From: Candidatus Lachnoclostridium avicola
GTDB lineage: Bacteria > Bacillota > Clostridia > Lachnospirales > Lachnospiraceae
Assembly (NCBI GenBank): GCA_019114465.1
Contig: DXFM01000002.1
Span: 1 to 38,638, forward strand
Length of the DNA stretch: 38,638 nt
Direction: 5' to 3'
How positions within the stretch are numbered: position 1 is the stretch's first letter; every line of letters begins with the position of its first letter. The translations under genes were made by a program, and so were the position numbers. This document shows positions 1-7,777 of the stretch, one piece after another. The notes below the pieces were generated by a model. That model ran no database searches and had not been told where the DNA came from. It saw only the letters and a program-made list of their open reading frames with translations.

Positions 1-1329
1 CAGATAATCCATCAGACTTCTGCCGGAGTAGGTTTTTTCCCCGATGGTCAGTTCCGCGAAGCTGCCGTCCTCCTTCATGGGGATGCAGCCGTGGTAGAGC
101 AGGTTGGAATTATATTTTTTATACAGACTTCCGTGGGAGTAGAGAAAGCCGATGTGGCTGTGAAGCACCTCGCTGTGGAGGAAAGAAAAGGTGAGCACAT
201 GGAGCAGCTCTTCCTCCTCCTTTGTCAGCTTCAAGGGATCCTTCGGGTCCACCGTGGGAAAATAGGTATCCAGCATGGGATATTCTTTTCCCTTCACCTT
301 CACCGTTCCCTTCTCGTAATCCACCTGTTCCAAGAGCAGCCGGTCTTCCATCTGGTACTCCGGATGGCGCTTGATGATCTGGCCCTCCACCTTCAGTTGG
401 ATTACCGCGATGGCCTTGTGCATTTTGGCCGCCAGGCCGGGATCCACCGCATCGTAAATATTTTCATCCAGAATCTTCGGCATAAACCGCCTGCAGCTGT
501 CATTCTGATAGATTCTGGCGGCAAACATGGAGAGCGGGCGCAGATTAATGCCGTAGCCGTCCTCCAGCACGTCAAAGCTGTTGTAGCTGATGGCAATGCG
601 AACCACATTGCAGATGCAGGCAGGATTTCCCGTGGCGGCTCCCATCCAGGAAATATCGTGGTTGCCCCACTGAATGTCCACATCGTGAAAATTCATCAGC
701 TCGTTCATGATAATATCCGCCCGGGGCCCCCGGTCGAAAATGTCCCCGATGATGTGAAGGCTGTCGATGGTCAGATTCTGGATCAGCTGGCACAGGGCCA
801 CGATGAATTTGTCCGCCACGTCAATCTCAATCATGGAATGGAGAATCTCGCTGTAGTACACGTCCTTGTTGCTGTCCCGGTAATCCACGTGGAGCAGTTC
901 GTCAATGATGTAGGCAAACTCCTTCGGCATCTTCTTTCTCACCTTGGAGCGGGTGTATTTGGTGGAAACCACCCGGCAGATCTGCACCAGTCGGTAAATG
1001 GTGATCCGCTTCCAGTCATCCGTCAGCTCCCCCGACGCCCGCACCCGGTCCAGCCCCCGCTCCGGATAGTAGATCAGATTGGCCAGTTCCACCTGCTCCT
1101 CCTCGGAGATAATGTGGCCGAAAGTATCCCGTATCTTCTCCCGGATCACTCCGGAGGCGCTGCGCAGCAGGTGAACAAACGCCTCATATTCCCCGTGCAG
1201 ATCGCTGAAAAAATACTCCGTTCCCTTGGGAAGTCCCTGGATCGCCGTCAGGTTGATGATCTCGCTGGACGCCGTTTTCACGCTGGGATATTCCCTTGAC
1301 AGCAGTTTCAAATAGGCAAGATCCCTCAT
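1..1329 (-). CDS. fbp: Fructose-1,6-bisphosphatase, class III (3' end cut by window)
   Basis: Translating the minus strand from the ATG at 1329 gives a protein beginning MRDLAYLKLLSREYPSVKTA. It continues through phosphoesterase motifs FFSDLHGEYEAF, HIIGDIFDRGPRAD and IQWGNHDISWMGAA, which are the metal-binding GDxxDRG/GNHD-type motifs of class III (Firmicute) fructose bisphosphatases. The enzyme removes the 1-phosphate of fructose 1,6-bisphosphate in gluconeogenesis and acts in the cytosol. About 443 codons are present and the family is roughly 640-670 residues, so the C-terminal third lies outside the window. The start is supported by GGGAGGAG a few bases upstream. It is divergent from the MBL gene at 1542 and has its own promoter at 1474-1501. 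Family identity is secure; completeness cannot be judged. Confidence 0.93.
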   Translation of the reverse strand, partial: MRDLAYLKLLSREYPSVKTASSEIINLTAIQGLPKGTEYFFSDLHGEYEAFVHLLRSASGVIREKIRDTFGHIISEEEQVELANLIYYPERGLDRVRASGELTDDWKRITIYRLVQICRVVSTKYTRSKVRKKMPKEFAYIIDELLHVDYRDSNKDVYYSEILHSMIEIDVADKFIVALCQLIQNLTIDSLHIIGDIFDRGPRADIIMNELMNFHDVDIQWGNHDISWMGAATGNPACICNVVRIAISYNSFDVLEDGYGINLRPLSMFAARIYQNDSCRRFMPKILDENIYDAVDPGLAAKMHKAIAVIQLKVEGQIIKRHPEYQMEDRLLLEQVDYEKGTVKVKGKEYPMLDTYFPTVDPKDPLKLTKEEEELLHVLTFSFLHSEVLHSHIGFLYSHGSLYKKYNSNLLYHGCIPMKEDGSFAELTIGEKTYSGRSLMDYL

Positions 1330-1473
1330 AAATATACATCTCCTCCCTTTTCCATCAGCCGCCCGCCTGAAGTCACCGGCGCCGGCAGCCCATCCGCTCT
1401 CTTTCCGCAGCCTGGCATTCCGCCCCAAAGCGCCGCGGACAGTTGCATTTCCACGTATCTTGTACTATCATTA

Positions 1474-1501
1474 ATCATAACACGCCGGGGAAAAATGGCA
1501 A
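1474..1501 (-). promoter_or_regulatory. Promoter of fbp
   Basis: On the minus strand TTGCCA and TATGAT are separated by 16 bp. This places transcription start near 1467 and gives fbp a leader of about 140 nt in which I see no recognisable riboswitch. Confidence 0.5.
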
Positions 1502-1541
1502 GTTTTCCATTTAATACAACCCCGGCCCGGAGGTTGATTTT

Positions 1542-2345
1542 ATGGAAAAATTATACGTGTTCGGCACGGGAAACGCCGCTGTGACCCACTGCTATAATAC
1601 CTGCTTTGCCGTTCGGGATGAGGACTCCTTTTTCATGGTGGACGCGGGAGGCGGAAACGGGATTTTAAGGATTTTAAATGACATGGAGGTGCCTTTAGAC
1701 GCCATTCACCACATTTTCGTCACCCATGAACACTCTGATCACATTCTGGGCATCGTCTGGATGGTCCGCATGATCGGATCCAGAATCCTGGCGGGAAAAT
1801 ACCAGGGAAATCTTCATATTTACTGCCACGATCAGCTGACGGACACCATCGCCGCTCTGTGCCGCCTCACGCTCCAGGGGAAGATCTGCAGACTGTTTGG
1901 GGACCGGATCCTTCTGATGCCCGTGACAGACGGACAGACGGAGCGGATTCTGGACTACGACGTCACATTTTTCGACATCCACTCCACAAAAGCCCGCCAG
2001 TTCGGTTTTACCATGACCCTGAAAAATGGGAAAAAGTTCACCTGCGCCGGGGACGAGCCCTACAATCCAGTCTGCCGGCCCTACGTGGAGGGAAGCAGCT
2101 GGCTGCTCCACGAGGCCTTCTGCCTCTACGGAGACCGGGACAAATACAAGCCCTACGAAAAACACCACAGTACCGTGAAGGACGCCTGTGAGCTGGCAGC
2201 GGAGCTGAACATCCCCAACCTGGTGCTCTGGCACACGGAGGACGACCACCTGGCCCGCCGCCGGGAGACCTACACGGCGGAAGGGCGTCAGTACTACAGC
2301 GGAAATTTATATGTACCTGATGACGGGGAGATTCTGGATCTGTGA
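1542..2345 (+). CDS. MBL-fold metallohydrolase (RNase Z-like)
   Basis: A 267-residue cytosolic protein with the metallo-beta-lactamase fold. The signature THEHSDHILG is at about residues 61-70, preceded by a metal-pocket strand (FFMVDAGGGNGIL) and followed by TCAGDEPYNP and a late histidine segment (LVLWHTEDDH). The order resembles the RNase Z/arylsulfatase-like branch, but the exosite arm of true tRNase Z is not obvious, so substrate is unassigned. The ATG is preceded by GGAGGTTGAT at good spacing. It is divergent from fbp, and about 100 bp separate it from the M23 peptidase downstream, so co-transcription is possible. Fold and metal binding are well supported; biological role is unknown. 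Confidence 0.8.
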   Translation: MEKLYVFGTGNAAVTHCYNTCFAVRDEDSFFMVDAGGGNGILRILNDMEVPLDAIHHIFVTHEHSDHILGIVWMVRMIGSRILAGKYQGNLHIYCHDQLTDTIAALCRLTLQGKICRLFGDRILLMPVTDGQTERILDYDVTFFDIHSTKARQFGFTMTLKNGKKFTCAGDEPYNPVCRPYVEGSSWLLHEAFCLYGDRDKYKPYEKHHSTVKDACELAAELNIPNLVLWHTEDDHLARRRETYTAEGRQYYSGNLYVPDDGEILDL

Positions 2346-2445
2346 TTCTATTTGGAGAGCTGTCCGCATATCCTATTGATAACTCCTGCCGGCCGGGAAA
2401 ATCGTTTCTCCCGCCGGCAGCACAAGGGATGTGAGGAGGCTCTCC

Positions 2446-3627
2446 ATGCTGTTTCATGACAATTCTTTTGCGGCGGCGCTCAGGACGGCAGTTCTGGCCC
2501 TGGCTGCCCTGGCCCTGGCCGTTTTCATTCTCATCCCGGGGCTGGCCGGCCTGGCGGCCGGCACCTTCTCCGGCATTTCCGTACTGTCCGCCGGTCCTTT
2601 CATCCCCGGTTCCATTCCTGCCGGGGGAGATGGGGGCTACATCCGCTGGGTGGATTTTAATGTGCCCCAGAACGCCCTGGAACAGGCATTCCGCTGGGAT
2701 GTGGACACGGTTCAGTCGGAGATCCACATCGACTGGGTGGACCTGCTGGCCTGTCTGGGAGCCCGGTACGGCGGGGATTTTTCCAATTACCGGCAGGCGG
2801 AAATGGATGAGCTGGCCGACCGCCTGAAAAATGGGGAAATCATGGAGGACATCGCCGCCGGCCTGAAGTACTATTCCTATTACCGGGAAGCCTACGGGGC
2901 CGTTCTGGACGGCCTTCTGGGCCAGTATGAGACGGAGATCGCCGCGGAGGACGCCCCGGATTTCGCCCTTCCCACCGACGAGAACGGCAATCCCGTCCGG
3001 GACGGTGAAAAAGTCTGGGTGACCAAATACGGGCTGAAGGCATTTTCCCCCATCGCCTCCGGATTTCCCTACAGCGAGTACGACGACTTCGGCGTCTCCC
3101 GCAGCTACGGATACAGGCGTCAGCACCTGGGACACGACATGATGGGGCAGGTGGGAACCCCCATCATCGCCGTGGAGTCCGGCCGGGTGGAAGCCCTGGG
3201 CTGGAACCAGTACGGAGGCTGGCGCATCGGCATCCGCAGCTTTGACGGGAAGCGGTATTATTACTACGCCCACCTGCGGAAAAATTATCCCTACCAGTCC
3301 AATCTGGAGGTGGGGAGCATTGTGAGCGCCGGGGACGTGATCGGCTACATGGGGCGCACCGGCTACAGCGCCACGGAAAATACCAACAACATCGACGAAC
3401 CCCACCTCCACTTCGGCATCCAGCTCATCTTTGACGAGTCCCAGAAGGAAGGAAATGGGGAGATCTGGATCAACTGCTACGAGCTGGTGAAATTTCTCTC
3501 CCTGCACCGGTCGGAGGTGCACAAGGTGGAGGGGACAAAAGAATGGGAGCGGACCTATGAGATCCGGGATCCGGCCGAAGAGGAATATCTCCGGGATCCG
3601 GCCGGGGAGTCCGGCGGCAGCGCCTAG
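2446..3627 (+). CDS. Membrane-anchored M23 family metallopeptidase
   Basis: A 393-residue protein predicted to cleave peptidoglycan cross-bridges outside the membrane. I chose the ATG at 2446 rather than the GTG at 2431, because the perfect GAGGAGG at 2433-2439 then sits 6 nt upstream of the start. Residues about 10-40 form one long hydrophobic anchor. The C-terminal LytM/M23 domain shows the zinc ligands H227xxxD231 (HLGHDMMG) and the HLHFG motif (H320, H322), plus the family's GxPIxAxxxGxV strand. The middle region (about 60-200) is helical and specific to clostridial members. All metal ligands are intact, so it is likely active. The hairpin at 3689-3722 follows the stop. Confidence 0.87.
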   Translation: MLFHDNSFAAALRTAVLALAALALAVFILIPGLAGLAAGTFSGISVLSAGPFIPGSIPAGGDGGYIRWVDFNVPQNALEQAFRWDVDTVQSEIHIDWVDLLACLGARYGGDFSNYRQAEMDELADRLKNGEIMEDIAAGLKYYSYYREAYGAVLDGLLGQYETEIAAEDAPDFALPTDENGNPVRDGEKVWVTKYGLKAFSPIASGFPYSEYDDFGVSRSYGYRRQHLGHDMMGQVGTPIIAVESGRVEALGWNQYGGWRIGIRSFDGKRYYYYAHLRKNYPYQSNLEVGSIVSAGDVIGYMGRTGYSATENTNNIDEPHLHFGIQLIFDESQKEGNGEIWINCYELVKFLSLHRSEVHKVEGTKEWERTYEIRDPAEEEYLRDPAGESGGSA

Positions 3628-3664
3628 TTTCAGTGACTGGCCCATCGCCCGGCTGCCTCCCGGG

Positions 3665-3692
3665 ACAGCTTTTCCCACCGCCGCATATGATA
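3665..3692 (+). promoter_or_regulatory. Candidate sporulation (sigma-K-like) promoter of the VWA gene
   Basis: AC at 3665-3666 and CATATGATA at 3684-3692 are 17 bp apart, matching the published sigma-K pattern AC-N16/17-CATANNNTA. It lies about 50 bp before the VWA start. The -10 overlaps the left arm of the inverted repeat at 3689-3722. Short consensus, so chance occurrence is possible. Confidence 0.35.
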
Positions 3693-3722
3693 TAGAGAAG
3701 GGAACAAGCCCTTCTCTATATC
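3689..3722 (+). terminator. Perfect 14-bp hairpin with T-tract between M23 and VWA genes
   Basis: GATATAGAGAAGGG and CCCTTCTCTATATC form a perfect 14-bp stem with a 6-nt loop, followed by GCTTTTT. This is a plausible terminator for the M23 gene. The T-tract directly abuts the GGAGG of the VWA gene (3730-3734), so any VWA promoter must lie inside or upstream of the hairpin. Confidence 0.6.
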
Positions 3723-3741
3723 GCTTTTTGGAGGTAATTTT

Positions 3742-5124
3742 ATGGGTATCGTAAATTCCAATAAACAGATTTCCCAGACCCAGATCAGCTGTGACGGAAC
3801 TCTCACCGTCACTCTGGCCCTGGCCGCCGCGCCGGACATCGCGTCCAATCCCACGGATATCGCCCTGGTTCTGGACCGTTCCGGAAGTATGGCCGGCGTC
3901 CCTCTGGAAAACATGAAAATAGGCGCGAAAACCTTTATCGACATTATCGACGAGGCCACCGACAGCTCCCAGGACGGAAATATCGGCTCCGGAAGCCGGA
4001 TCGCCATCGTCAGCTTTGCCAGCACCGCGGCTGCGGACACACAGATGATCACTTCTGTGGACGATCTGAAGTCCGCCGTGGACGGACTGACGGCGGGAGG
4101 CTCCACCAACCACGCGGACGCTTTCGCGGAGGCTGTCCAGCTCTTTGACCCGGCCTCCTCCAACGCAAAGGTCATCGTCATGTTCACCGACGGAAAGACC
4201 ACCGCCGGACCGCCGCCCGCTCCCGTGGCCGCTGCCGCCAGAGCTTCCGGCGTGGTCATCTACTGCATCGGCCTTGTGGGCGCCGACGGCATCGACGTGG
4301 CGGTGTTAAACGACTGGGCCACCGACCCGGACGCCTCCCATGTGGCGGTCACCCCTGACTCCGGCGATCTGGAGGATCTGTTCGCGGATCTCGCCGCCAA
4401 CATTTCCAAGCCGGGAGCCACGGACATTGTCATCGATGAGGTCTTAAATTCCGATTTTGAGCTGGTGTCCATCACCCCGCCGGCCAGAGGCAGCGCCATG
4501 GCCACCGGAACCGGATCCCTCCGCTGGACGATCTCCGCTTTGGGAGTGTCCGGAAACGAGGGCGCTTCCCTGGAATTTCTCGTCCGCCACACGGCTCAGA
4601 CCGGAGGCGTAAAACTGGTCAACGACTCGATCACCTACTCCGACGCCGAGGGGAACGCGGTCACCTTCCCGGATCCCTTCGTGACGGTGGAGTGCAGCCC
4701 GTCTGTCACCCCCGAGCCCTGTCCCGTTCCCGTGGACCTGCAGGTGGACAGCTGCAGCGACTCTCTGGCGGTGGATCTGGGAGACGTCCGTCTGGAGTCT
4801 CTGGGCCGCATCGTCCAGCTGAATGTAACTGTGAAAAACGTCTGCCCGGACCGCCGGGTTGCCCTGGCCGTTATTCTCACAGAAGTGGACGCCTATGGAA
4901 ACGAGTATCCGCGGGGCATGAAAGCTTTCACCATCCCCGCCCACCACTATCCCTACTGCCGGGATATTCTGGTCAATTGCATCAGATTTGTGCTTCCGGA
5001 GGATTTAAACGTGTCCGGCGGCACCGCCGGCTCCATCTGCGGCCCGAGAAATCTGAAAGCCAGATTTATCGCCCACAATATTGACACCGACTACCGCTGC
5101 TGCGACGTATTTCTCACCGTCTGA
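3742..5124 (+). CDS. von Willebrand factor A domain protein
   Basis: A 460-residue protein. Residues about 38-215 form a VWA domain with an intact metal-ion-dependent adhesion site: DRSGSM (D45, S47, S49), a Thr in GGSTNHADA (about T122) and D150 in MFTDG. A beta-rich middle segment (about 225-325, IVIDEVLNSDFEL onward) resembles the DUF11/isopeptide-like repeats often found after VWA. The C-terminus (about 330-460) is a cysteine-rich domain with CSDS, KNVCPD, YCRDILVNC and YRCCDVF. No signal peptide, membrane segment or sorting motif is visible, so it is not an obvious secreted adhesin. Together with the sigma-K-like promoter this suggests a mother-cell or spore-coat protein, which is inference. 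GGAGG is placed 7 nt before ATG. Confidence 0.82.
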   Translation: MGIVNSNKQISQTQISCDGTLTVTLALAAAPDIASNPTDIALVLDRSGSMAGVPLENMKIGAKTFIDIIDEATDSSQDGNIGSGSRIAIVSFASTAAADTQMITSVDDLKSAVDGLTAGGSTNHADAFAEAVQLFDPASSNAKVIVMFTDGKTTAGPPPAPVAAAARASGVVIYCIGLVGADGIDVAVLNDWATDPDASHVAVTPDSGDLEDLFADLAANISKPGATDIVIDEVLNSDFELVSITPPARGSAMATGTGSLRWTISALGVSGNEGASLEFLVRHTAQTGGVKLVNDSITYSDAEGNAVTFPDPFVTVECSPSVTPEPCPVPVDLQVDSCSDSLAVDLGDVRLESLGRIVQLNVTVKNVCPDRRVALAVILTEVDAYGNEYPRGMKAFTIPAHHYPYCRDILVNCIRFVLPEDLNVSGGTAGSICGPRNLKARFIAHNIDTDYRCCDVFLTV

Positions 5125-5138
5125 GTCAGCTGCGGATG

Positions 5139-5198
5139 ATCGGATAGGGAAAGTCCCTTCCCCTATCCGATTCGCGATACCACGGGCAGCTCACCGCA
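5139..5198. repeat. 60-bp dispersed repeat, copy 1
   Basis: This 60-bp sequence recurs at 7555-7614 with one substitution. It opens with a hairpin whose arms are CGGATAGGG and CCCTATCCG and continues into a conserved tail ending CTCACCGCA. It sits 14 bp after the VWA stop and touches the terminator at 5198-5231. Confidence 0.85.
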
Positions 5199-5231
5199 AA
5201 AAGGGGGCAGGCTCCAAACGGGCCTGCCCCC
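5198..5231 (-). terminator. Rho-independent terminator of the small membrane protein gene
   Basis: On the minus strand GGGGGCAGGC pairs with GCCTGCCCCC across a 9-nt loop and is followed by TTTTT. It lies about 20 bp beyond the stop of the 5253-5585 gene. Confidence 0.8.
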
Positions 5232-5252
5232 TGCCGCCGTCTCCGGCTGCCG

Positions 5253-5585
5253 TCAGAACAGAAACAGCTTTAATATTCCGCCTGCTACGGACACAGTCAC
5301 CAGCAGGCAGGCGATCCTGCGGGAGCTCTCCTCCGTCCCCCGGACGTACACCAGGATTCCAGCCACGCTTAAAAATCCCAGGGTCCAGGCCAGCAGCCGT
5401 CCTGCCATGTAGTTGGACGGAAGACTGGTGGCGCTGATCACCGCGACGATCATCCCCCACACAGCCATAACATAAAAAATCACTCTCCGAGTGCCTTCCC
5501 CCTTCACCAGGTACAGAAGGGAAAGCCCCACCACGCTGATCACGCTCATTGCCACAAACATTATCATTAAAATTCCCAAAGCCAT
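5253..5585 (-). CDS. Small four-helix membrane protein, unknown function
   Basis: A 110-residue protein that I do not recognise. Four hydrophobic stretches are visible (about residues 2-26, 36-53, 62-78 and 91-109), linked by short charged loops such as KGEGTRR and RGTEESSRR. It is therefore almost certainly an integral membrane protein. The ATG at 5585 has AGAGG about 8 nt upstream. It lies directly downstream of the VanRS-like pair, in the same direction, and ends at a strong terminator. Two TTTAGAA repeats spaced 11 bp apart (5655-5672) lie about 75 bp upstream, so the neighbouring response regulator probably controls it. Such neighbours are often part of the stress or antimicrobial response sensed by the kinase; that role is inference. 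Confidence 0.7.
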   Translation of the reverse strand: MALGILMIMFVAMSVISVVGLSLLYLVKGEGTRRVIFYVMAVWGMIVAVISATSLPSNYMAGRLLAWTLGFLSVAGILVYVRGTEESSRRIACLLVTVSVAGGILKLFLF

Positions 5586-5654
5586 ATCTTTTTCCTCTCT
5601 TTCTCTGTTATGGCCCTACTTTACCATAACATTCTGAAGAAATTTCGCAGGCAG

Positions 5655-5672
5655 TTCTAAAGAAATTCTAAA
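5655..5672 (-). promoter_or_regulatory. Candidate response-regulator box (two 11-bp-spaced repeats)
   Basis: On the minus strand TTTAGAA occurs twice with an 11-bp period (TTTAGAA-TTTC-TTTAGAA), the spacing used by OmpR/PhoB-type dimers. It overlaps the kinase stop codon and lies upstream of the small membrane protein gene. A TATGGT about 30 bp downstream could be its -10. Confidence 0.45.
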
Positions 5673-6771
5673 GACAGCCGGGAATTTTCAGAGTAATTTT
5701 CACCTCAAACTCACTCTCATCCCGACGAATCTCCACGGTGCCGCTGTAGTCCGCCGCGATGCGCCGGATGCTTTCCAATCCGATCCCAAGGCTCTCGGGA
5801 GCGGCAGAAATGGGGGGAACCGCCTGGCTTTCCGCCCCTGTTTTTTTCTGCCCATCCCCTCCCACGCCGGGGATCCTGTTTCTCTGGCACAGGGTCACCG
5901 TCCTTATTTCTTCGGATTTTTCTCCTGCAATCCAAAGCTCCACCGGGTACTCCGGGTCGGCGTATTTTTTCCCGTTGGAGGCCAGATTGTCAAAGATCCG
6001 GCGGAAGGAGGAGACATCCGCCATTCCGGAAAAATCCGGCAGTCCGGTCAGATCTATCCGGCAGGAAAAGGTCTCCTCCAGAACCTCCTCCCACTCTGCC
6101 GCCAGCTGTTCCATAAAAAGCCGGATGTGCTCCACCGGCTCTAAATTCTGTTTTCCCTGCTCCAGGAGCCGGTTCGTCAGCTCCCGGATCTGCTCCGTCT
6201 TCGCGTCCACCAGCTGAATGTAGGCCCGGATCCGCCCCTCATCCGGAAGGGGTCCGTCCTCCAGCAGCTGGGTGGCGGCAATCACGGAGGTGAGAGGTGT
6301 GCGGATGTCGTGGGAGAGGGCCCGCACCCAGGCCTCCCGCTCCTCAGACAGCCGCTGCTCCTGGGCGGCCAGCTGGCGCTCCGACGCCGCCAGGCGGTTG
6401 ATTCGTTCCGCCAGCTCCGTCAGCTCGTCGTTTCCCTCCACCGGAACCTCCCCGTCCATGCGGTTTTCCGAGAGCATATCCACGCCGCGGATGATTTTCA
6501 GCAGATAGGCCAGCCTCTGTCCCACCATGAACAGAAACAGCACGAGAAATACGGCCCCGGACGCCACAAGGCAGATGCTTCCCAGCCAGGTATCCAGCAC
6601 CTGTTTCCAGGCAGGCGTGAGCTCAGCCCCTGTCTCCCCCAGGTAAGTCTCCGCCAGGGATCCTGACGTATAGTAAAGAAACAGGTAGGTGAACGCCGCC
6701 ACCGCCAGGGAAACCAGGAGAAATTCCACAATCTCCGCTGCCAGCCGCCTTCTTCCTTCTCTATTCCGCAT
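5668..6771 (-). CDS. VanS-like sensor histidine kinase
   Basis: A 367-residue membrane kinase. Two transmembrane helices (about 15-34 and 65-88) enclose a very short outer loop of about 30 residues, so it probably senses within the membrane or via a partner. A HAMP-like linker (about 90-130) leads to the phospho-acceptor box SHDIRTPLTS (H154). The ATP-binding domain has an N-box FDNLASNGKKYA (N262) and a G2-like SLGIGLESIRRI near 327-338. A canonical DxGxG G1 box is missing: the expected position reads CQRNRIPGVGG. That occurs in some divergent HATPase subfamilies but is worth noting. The gene overlaps the upstream regulator by 11 bp, indicating translational coupling. Confidence 0.85.
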   Translation of the reverse strand: MRNREGRRRLAAEIVEFLLVSLAVAAFTYLFLYYTSGSLAETYLGETGAELTPAWKQVLDTWLGSICLVASGAVFLVLFLFMVGQRLAYLLKIIRGVDMLSENRMDGEVPVEGNDELTELAERINRLAASERQLAAQEQRLSEEREAWVRALSHDIRTPLTSVIAATQLLEDGPLPDEGRIRAYIQLVDAKTEQIRELTNRLLEQGKQNLEPVEHIRLFMEQLAAEWEEVLEETFSCRIDLTGLPDFSGMADVSSFRRIFDNLASNGKKYADPEYPVELWIAGEKSEEIRTVTLCQRNRIPGVGGDGQKKTGAESQAVPPISAAPESLGIGLESIRRIAADYSGTVEIRRDESEFEVKITLKIPGCL

Positions 6772-7471
6772 AATACCCCTTTCCCCACGCCGTCTTGATA
6801 TACCTGGGATTTCTGGAGCTGTCCCCCAGTTTTTTCCGGATATTCTTGATGTGGACCATAATCGCCCCGTCTCCCACCGCGTCTTCCTTCCACACGCTCT
6901 GGTAAATGTTTTCCAGGGAGTAGATCTTCTTCCGATGGGTGACCAAAAGTTCCAGGATCCGAAACTCCGTGGCCGTCAGTCCTATATTCTCACCGCCCCG
7001 GCTCACCGACTGGCTGTCCAGATCCAGCGCCAGATCCTGATAGACAACCGTCCGCCGTCCGTCCTGCTCCGGCGCGGTCTCCGCCGCCGGGCGGCTGTAA
7101 GTGGTTGCCCGGCGCAGCAGGGCCTTCACCCGCAGCAGCAGTTCCGTGTTGGAGAAGGGCTTTACGATGTAATCGTCCGCCCCGGCGGAAAAGCCCATGG
7201 TCTTGTCCGACTCTCCGGAGTAGGCGGTGAGAAAGATCATGGGGGCATAGGTCCGCTTCCGCAGCTCTGCGCCGGCGGCAAAACCGGACATCCCCGGCAT
7301 ATTCACATCCAGAATGTAGAGATCCACCGAATCATCCGCCTTCTCCAGAACCTCGTGTCCGTCTGATGCAGACACCACCTGATACCCCTCCCCTTCCAGA
7401 AGAATCCGCAGCACCGTCAGGATCTCTCTGTCGTCGTCTGCTATGAGTATTTTTCCCCGAAAATTGTCCAT
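6761..7471 (-). CDS. VanR-like OmpR-family response regulator
   Basis: A 236-residue regulator. The receiver domain has the acidic pocket D12-D14, phospho-acceptor D55 (LYILDVNMPG), T82 (FLTAYS) and K104 (VKPF). The C-terminal winged helix (about 140-236) carries LTATEFRILELL and the wing RKKLGDSSRNPRYIKTAWG. I chose the ATG at 7471, preceded by AGGAGGA, over an upstream in-frame start that lacks a ribosome site. It is the first gene of an operon with the kinase and has its own promoter at about 7502-7530. Cognate pairing with the kinase is strongly suggested by overlap; targets probably include the 11-bp repeats at 5655-5672. Confidence 0.92.
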   Translation of the reverse strand: MDNFRGKILIADDDREILTVLRILLEGEGYQVVSASDGHEVLEKADDSVDLYILDVNMPGMSGFAAGAELRKRTYAPMIFLTAYSGESDKTMGFSAGADDYIVKPFSNTELLLRVKALLRRATTYSRPAAETAPEQDGRRTVVYQDLALDLDSQSVSRGGENIGLTATEFRILELLVTHRKKIYSLENIYQSVWKEDAVGDGAIMVHIKNIRKKLGDSSRNPRYIKTAWGKGYYAE

Positions 7472-7501
7472 AATCCTTCCTCCTGCAATGAATGTGCTCA
7501 C

Positions 7502-7530
7502 ATTATACCACATCCCCGAAGCCTTCGGAA
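7502..7530 (-). promoter_or_regulatory. Promoter of the VanRS-like operon
   Basis: Minus-strand TATAAT (plus 7502-7507) lies 17 bp from a weak -35 TTCCGA. Transcription would start about 25 nt before the regulator's ATG. Confidence 0.45.
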
Positions 7531-7554
7531 GATCCGGCCGAACGGCCGGAACAA

Positions 7555-7614
7555 ATCGGATAGGGAAAGTCCCTTCCCCTATCCGACTCGCGATACCACG
7601 GGCAGCTCACCGCA
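7555..7614. repeat. 60-bp dispersed repeat, copy 2
   Basis: Matches 5139-5198 over 60 bp with one difference (C instead of T just after the hairpin). Here it continues into a further folded region (7634-7680), so this may be the fuller copy of the element. It lies upstream of the regulator operon and downstream of the catabolic operon's terminator. Confidence 0.85.
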
Positions 7615-7633
7615 GAGCTGTTCGCTGTCCGTT

Positions 7634-7680
7634 GCCCGGCAACTGTCCGCCCATGCAGGCATGGCGGCCGCTTGCCGGGC
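7634..7680. repeat. Nested inverted repeat adjoining repeat copy 2
   Basis: GCCCGGCAA at 7634-7642 pairs with TTGCCGGGC at 7672-7680, and an inner stem around CCCATGC/GCATGG forms inside it. The result is a compact folded unit typical of REP/BIME-like or MITE-like intergenic elements. It is probably the distal half of the dispersed repeat. Confidence 0.6.
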
Positions 7681-7690
7681 GTATTGCATA

Positions 7691-7731
7691 ATGAGGCTGC
7701 CGGTTTTTTGCTGAAAAACCGGCAGCCTCAT
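7691..7731 (-). terminator. Terminator of the dehydratase/MBL operon
   Basis: ATGAGGCTGCCGGTTTTT pairs perfectly with AAAAACCGGCAGCCTCAT (18-bp stem, 5-nt loop). A/T-rich inner stem, located about 50 bp past the stop of the 7778-8647 gene on the minus strand. Confidence 0.7.
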
Positions 7732-7777
7732 GGGTTCTGTCCTGAAATATATTTTTTGTCCCGGTATTCCGGCCGAT

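Noticed and set aside
2038..4113. Open frame of 691 codons on the minus strand
   Set aside because: It lies antisense to the M23 and VWA genes, has low-complexity Gly/Pro/Arg composition and no recognisable domain. The plus-strand genes have intact motifs and ribosome sites. It is a GC-driven shadow.
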